Part shown: positions 62,658 to 64,000 of the stretch, piece after piece | Layout: the number at the start of each line of letters is the position of its first letter | Numbering within the stretch: position 1 is the stretch's first letter | NCBI RefSeq assembly: GCF_964204645.1 | Contig: NC_134031.1 | Location: 7,175,001 to 7,239,000, forward strand | Source of the DNA: Tubulanus polymorphus | Lineage: Eukaryota; Nemertea; Palaeonemertea; Tubulaniformes; Tubulanidae | Direction of reading: 5' to 3' | DNA length: 64,000 bases | Program-made: the position numbers and the translations under genes | Notes under the pieces: generated by a model | Told to the model about the DNA's origin: nothing | Database searches by the model: none | The model's input: the letters and a program-made list of their open reading frames with translations, nothing else

Positions 62658-63925
62658 ATTGGTGGTAAGCTTTTATAATCGCATGGATTTATTCTGGCAA
62701 CTATACAAACTGTGGGTTTGTGAAAATATGCGATTGTGAAACTAAACCACAGACAGGTTACTACTGACTGTGGTTAGCTATGACTATGGACAGGTTACTG
62801 GTTATGGTTAGCGTGATGATTTTCTAAACAATATTGTAAAGTGTAGATACGCAGGTGACCGGCCTTGTCAACTTTTAAGCACAACAGAAATGAGAAACTG
62901 GGTACCAGGTATCATTTTTAGCACTTAGAGCTATATAATGTGGACATGTGAATAGTGCCCATGTTAGCAAGAAGAATAAAAAGAATTGCCAGTGGGCAGT
63001 CAGCTAGTCATAGGTCAACTTAATTTTCAACAGTTGTATATGAATAGTCAATTCATGCTGTCCTGGGAACGCCTGTCAAAAACTTGATTTTGACTAACAA
63101 GTGGTTGCAGATAAGTAAATATCTTTGCTAGCAAACACCCTAGCCCAAATATTATGCCTGCCCCTCAGAAATTAACCAAGCCAATGATTAACTTATTACA
63201 TTATACATCGGACTCGACAGTCTTTTTAATAGGACAGCCTATCTATCTTAATAAATTGAATATTAACACAGGGGTCAGATGCAAAACGTTTTTTTACCCC
63301 AGAGTATCCTAGGTACTAAATAAAAAATTGGTTTTTCAATTTTTTTCACTTCTTAGAATACTGGGGTAAAAACTTTTTGCGTCAGGCCCCGTGGTGTATA
63401 TTGGAAAATTGGATTGAAATATGAAAGCCAGAAGATTAAAAACAACGAATTCCAACAAAAAATATGACAACCCCATATAACCTATTGTCTCCCTTTCTTT
63501 GGGTAAGGGAGCATCACAAAATTTCTATAGTTCCGTCAATTAGAATAACTGTCTAATTGGTTTTAACCCCACACCCCCCTTTGATTAGACATGTGCCGAA
63601 GTTGGAACTATTGATTTTCTAATGATATACCACAGACAAAGAAAAGACATCTCACGAATATATTTCGATCACAACTTTTAATCGTAAAAATTAAATTGCA
63701 AAATTACAAGTGGAAAACCTATCAAACTCTAATAGATTTTATAACCAAAGTCAAATATATCTAAAATACCAATAGCATCTAAAAGAGAGATGGTTAAATC
63801 AACTGCGTGTAATATATTTGAAACTGCAAATCAATTCAAAGTTATCTTGCACCATAATAAATCCATAGTTTGGCAGTCATGATGAACCCGCAGGAGGCCT
63901 TAAACCCCCCCACCCCCTTCCGCGA
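62658..63925. other. Intergenic, no gene seen
   Basis: AT-rich. Contains two loosely repeated ACAGGTTACT..TGTGGTTAG stretches near 62750-62830 and a TACCCCAG...CTGGGGTAAA inverted pair at about 63295-63370. Confidence 0.45.
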
Positions 63926-64000
63926 AGGTCCGCAACGGTCATAATGGACCGTGAGGACTATATCCTCGAGGCCCGAACCCAGCTCAATAACCCGACTTAC
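63926..64000 (+). pseudogene. Penelope-like element reverse transcriptase fragment (partial)
   Basis: Twenty-five codons to the window edge: SATVIMDREDYILEARTQLN. This is the well-known Penelope-type stretch that follows PADKG. The PADKG part is not intact upstream (RRSATV instead), so the copy is degenerate or truncated; more may lie right of base 64000. Confidence 0.6.

Overview
This window looks like AT-rich nuclear DNA from an invertebrate animal. Genes are split into many short GT-AG exons, introns are full of foldback elements, and there are DIRS-type and Penelope-type retroelement pieces. The two conserved genes are single-copy orthologues of human PLEKHM2 and BTBD8. A marine lophotrochozoan, perhaps a mollusc, is my best guess, but that is an inference from repeat style and protein divergence.

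Layout. (1) 1-1.5 kb: a candidate first coding exon on the minus strand whose gene leaves the window at base 1. (2) 1.5-21.8 kb: about 20 kb with no exon I can support. It holds small foldbacks, CACGTG clusters and a 124-bp TA microsatellite. (3) 21.8-40.5 kb, minus strand: a complete PLEKHM2 (SKIP) gene, 18 coding exons and 1,152 codons before the stop. All exon phases join without error. (4) 40.5-42.2 kb: a divergent interval with a 30-bp x4 array of CG-rich palindromes. (5) 42.3-44.9 kb, plus strand: an unrecognised three-exon gene for a 328-aa protein built of eleven 26-residue repeats, one intron apparently being GC-AG. (6) 48.1-58.8 kb, minus strand: a complete BTBD8 gene, 13 coding exons and 923 codons before the stop, with two BTB domains, a BACK domain and a long disordered basic tail. 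(7) 60.3-62.7 kb: a truncated, frameshifted DIRS-type retrotransposon bounded by identical 63-bp direct repeats. (8) 63.9-64 kb: the start of a Penelope-like reverse-transcriptase fragment running off the right edge.

The two conserved genes both belong to membrane traffic in known biology. PLEKHM2 links Arl8-positive lysosomes to kinesin-1, and BTBD8 is tied to clathrin/AP-complex endosomal and synaptic traffic. Nothing in the sequence shows that they work together beyond being neighbours. The least explained item is the plus-strand repeat-protein gene between them. Its repeats differ mostly at third codon positions, so it looks like a protein-coding gene and not a passive minisatellite.
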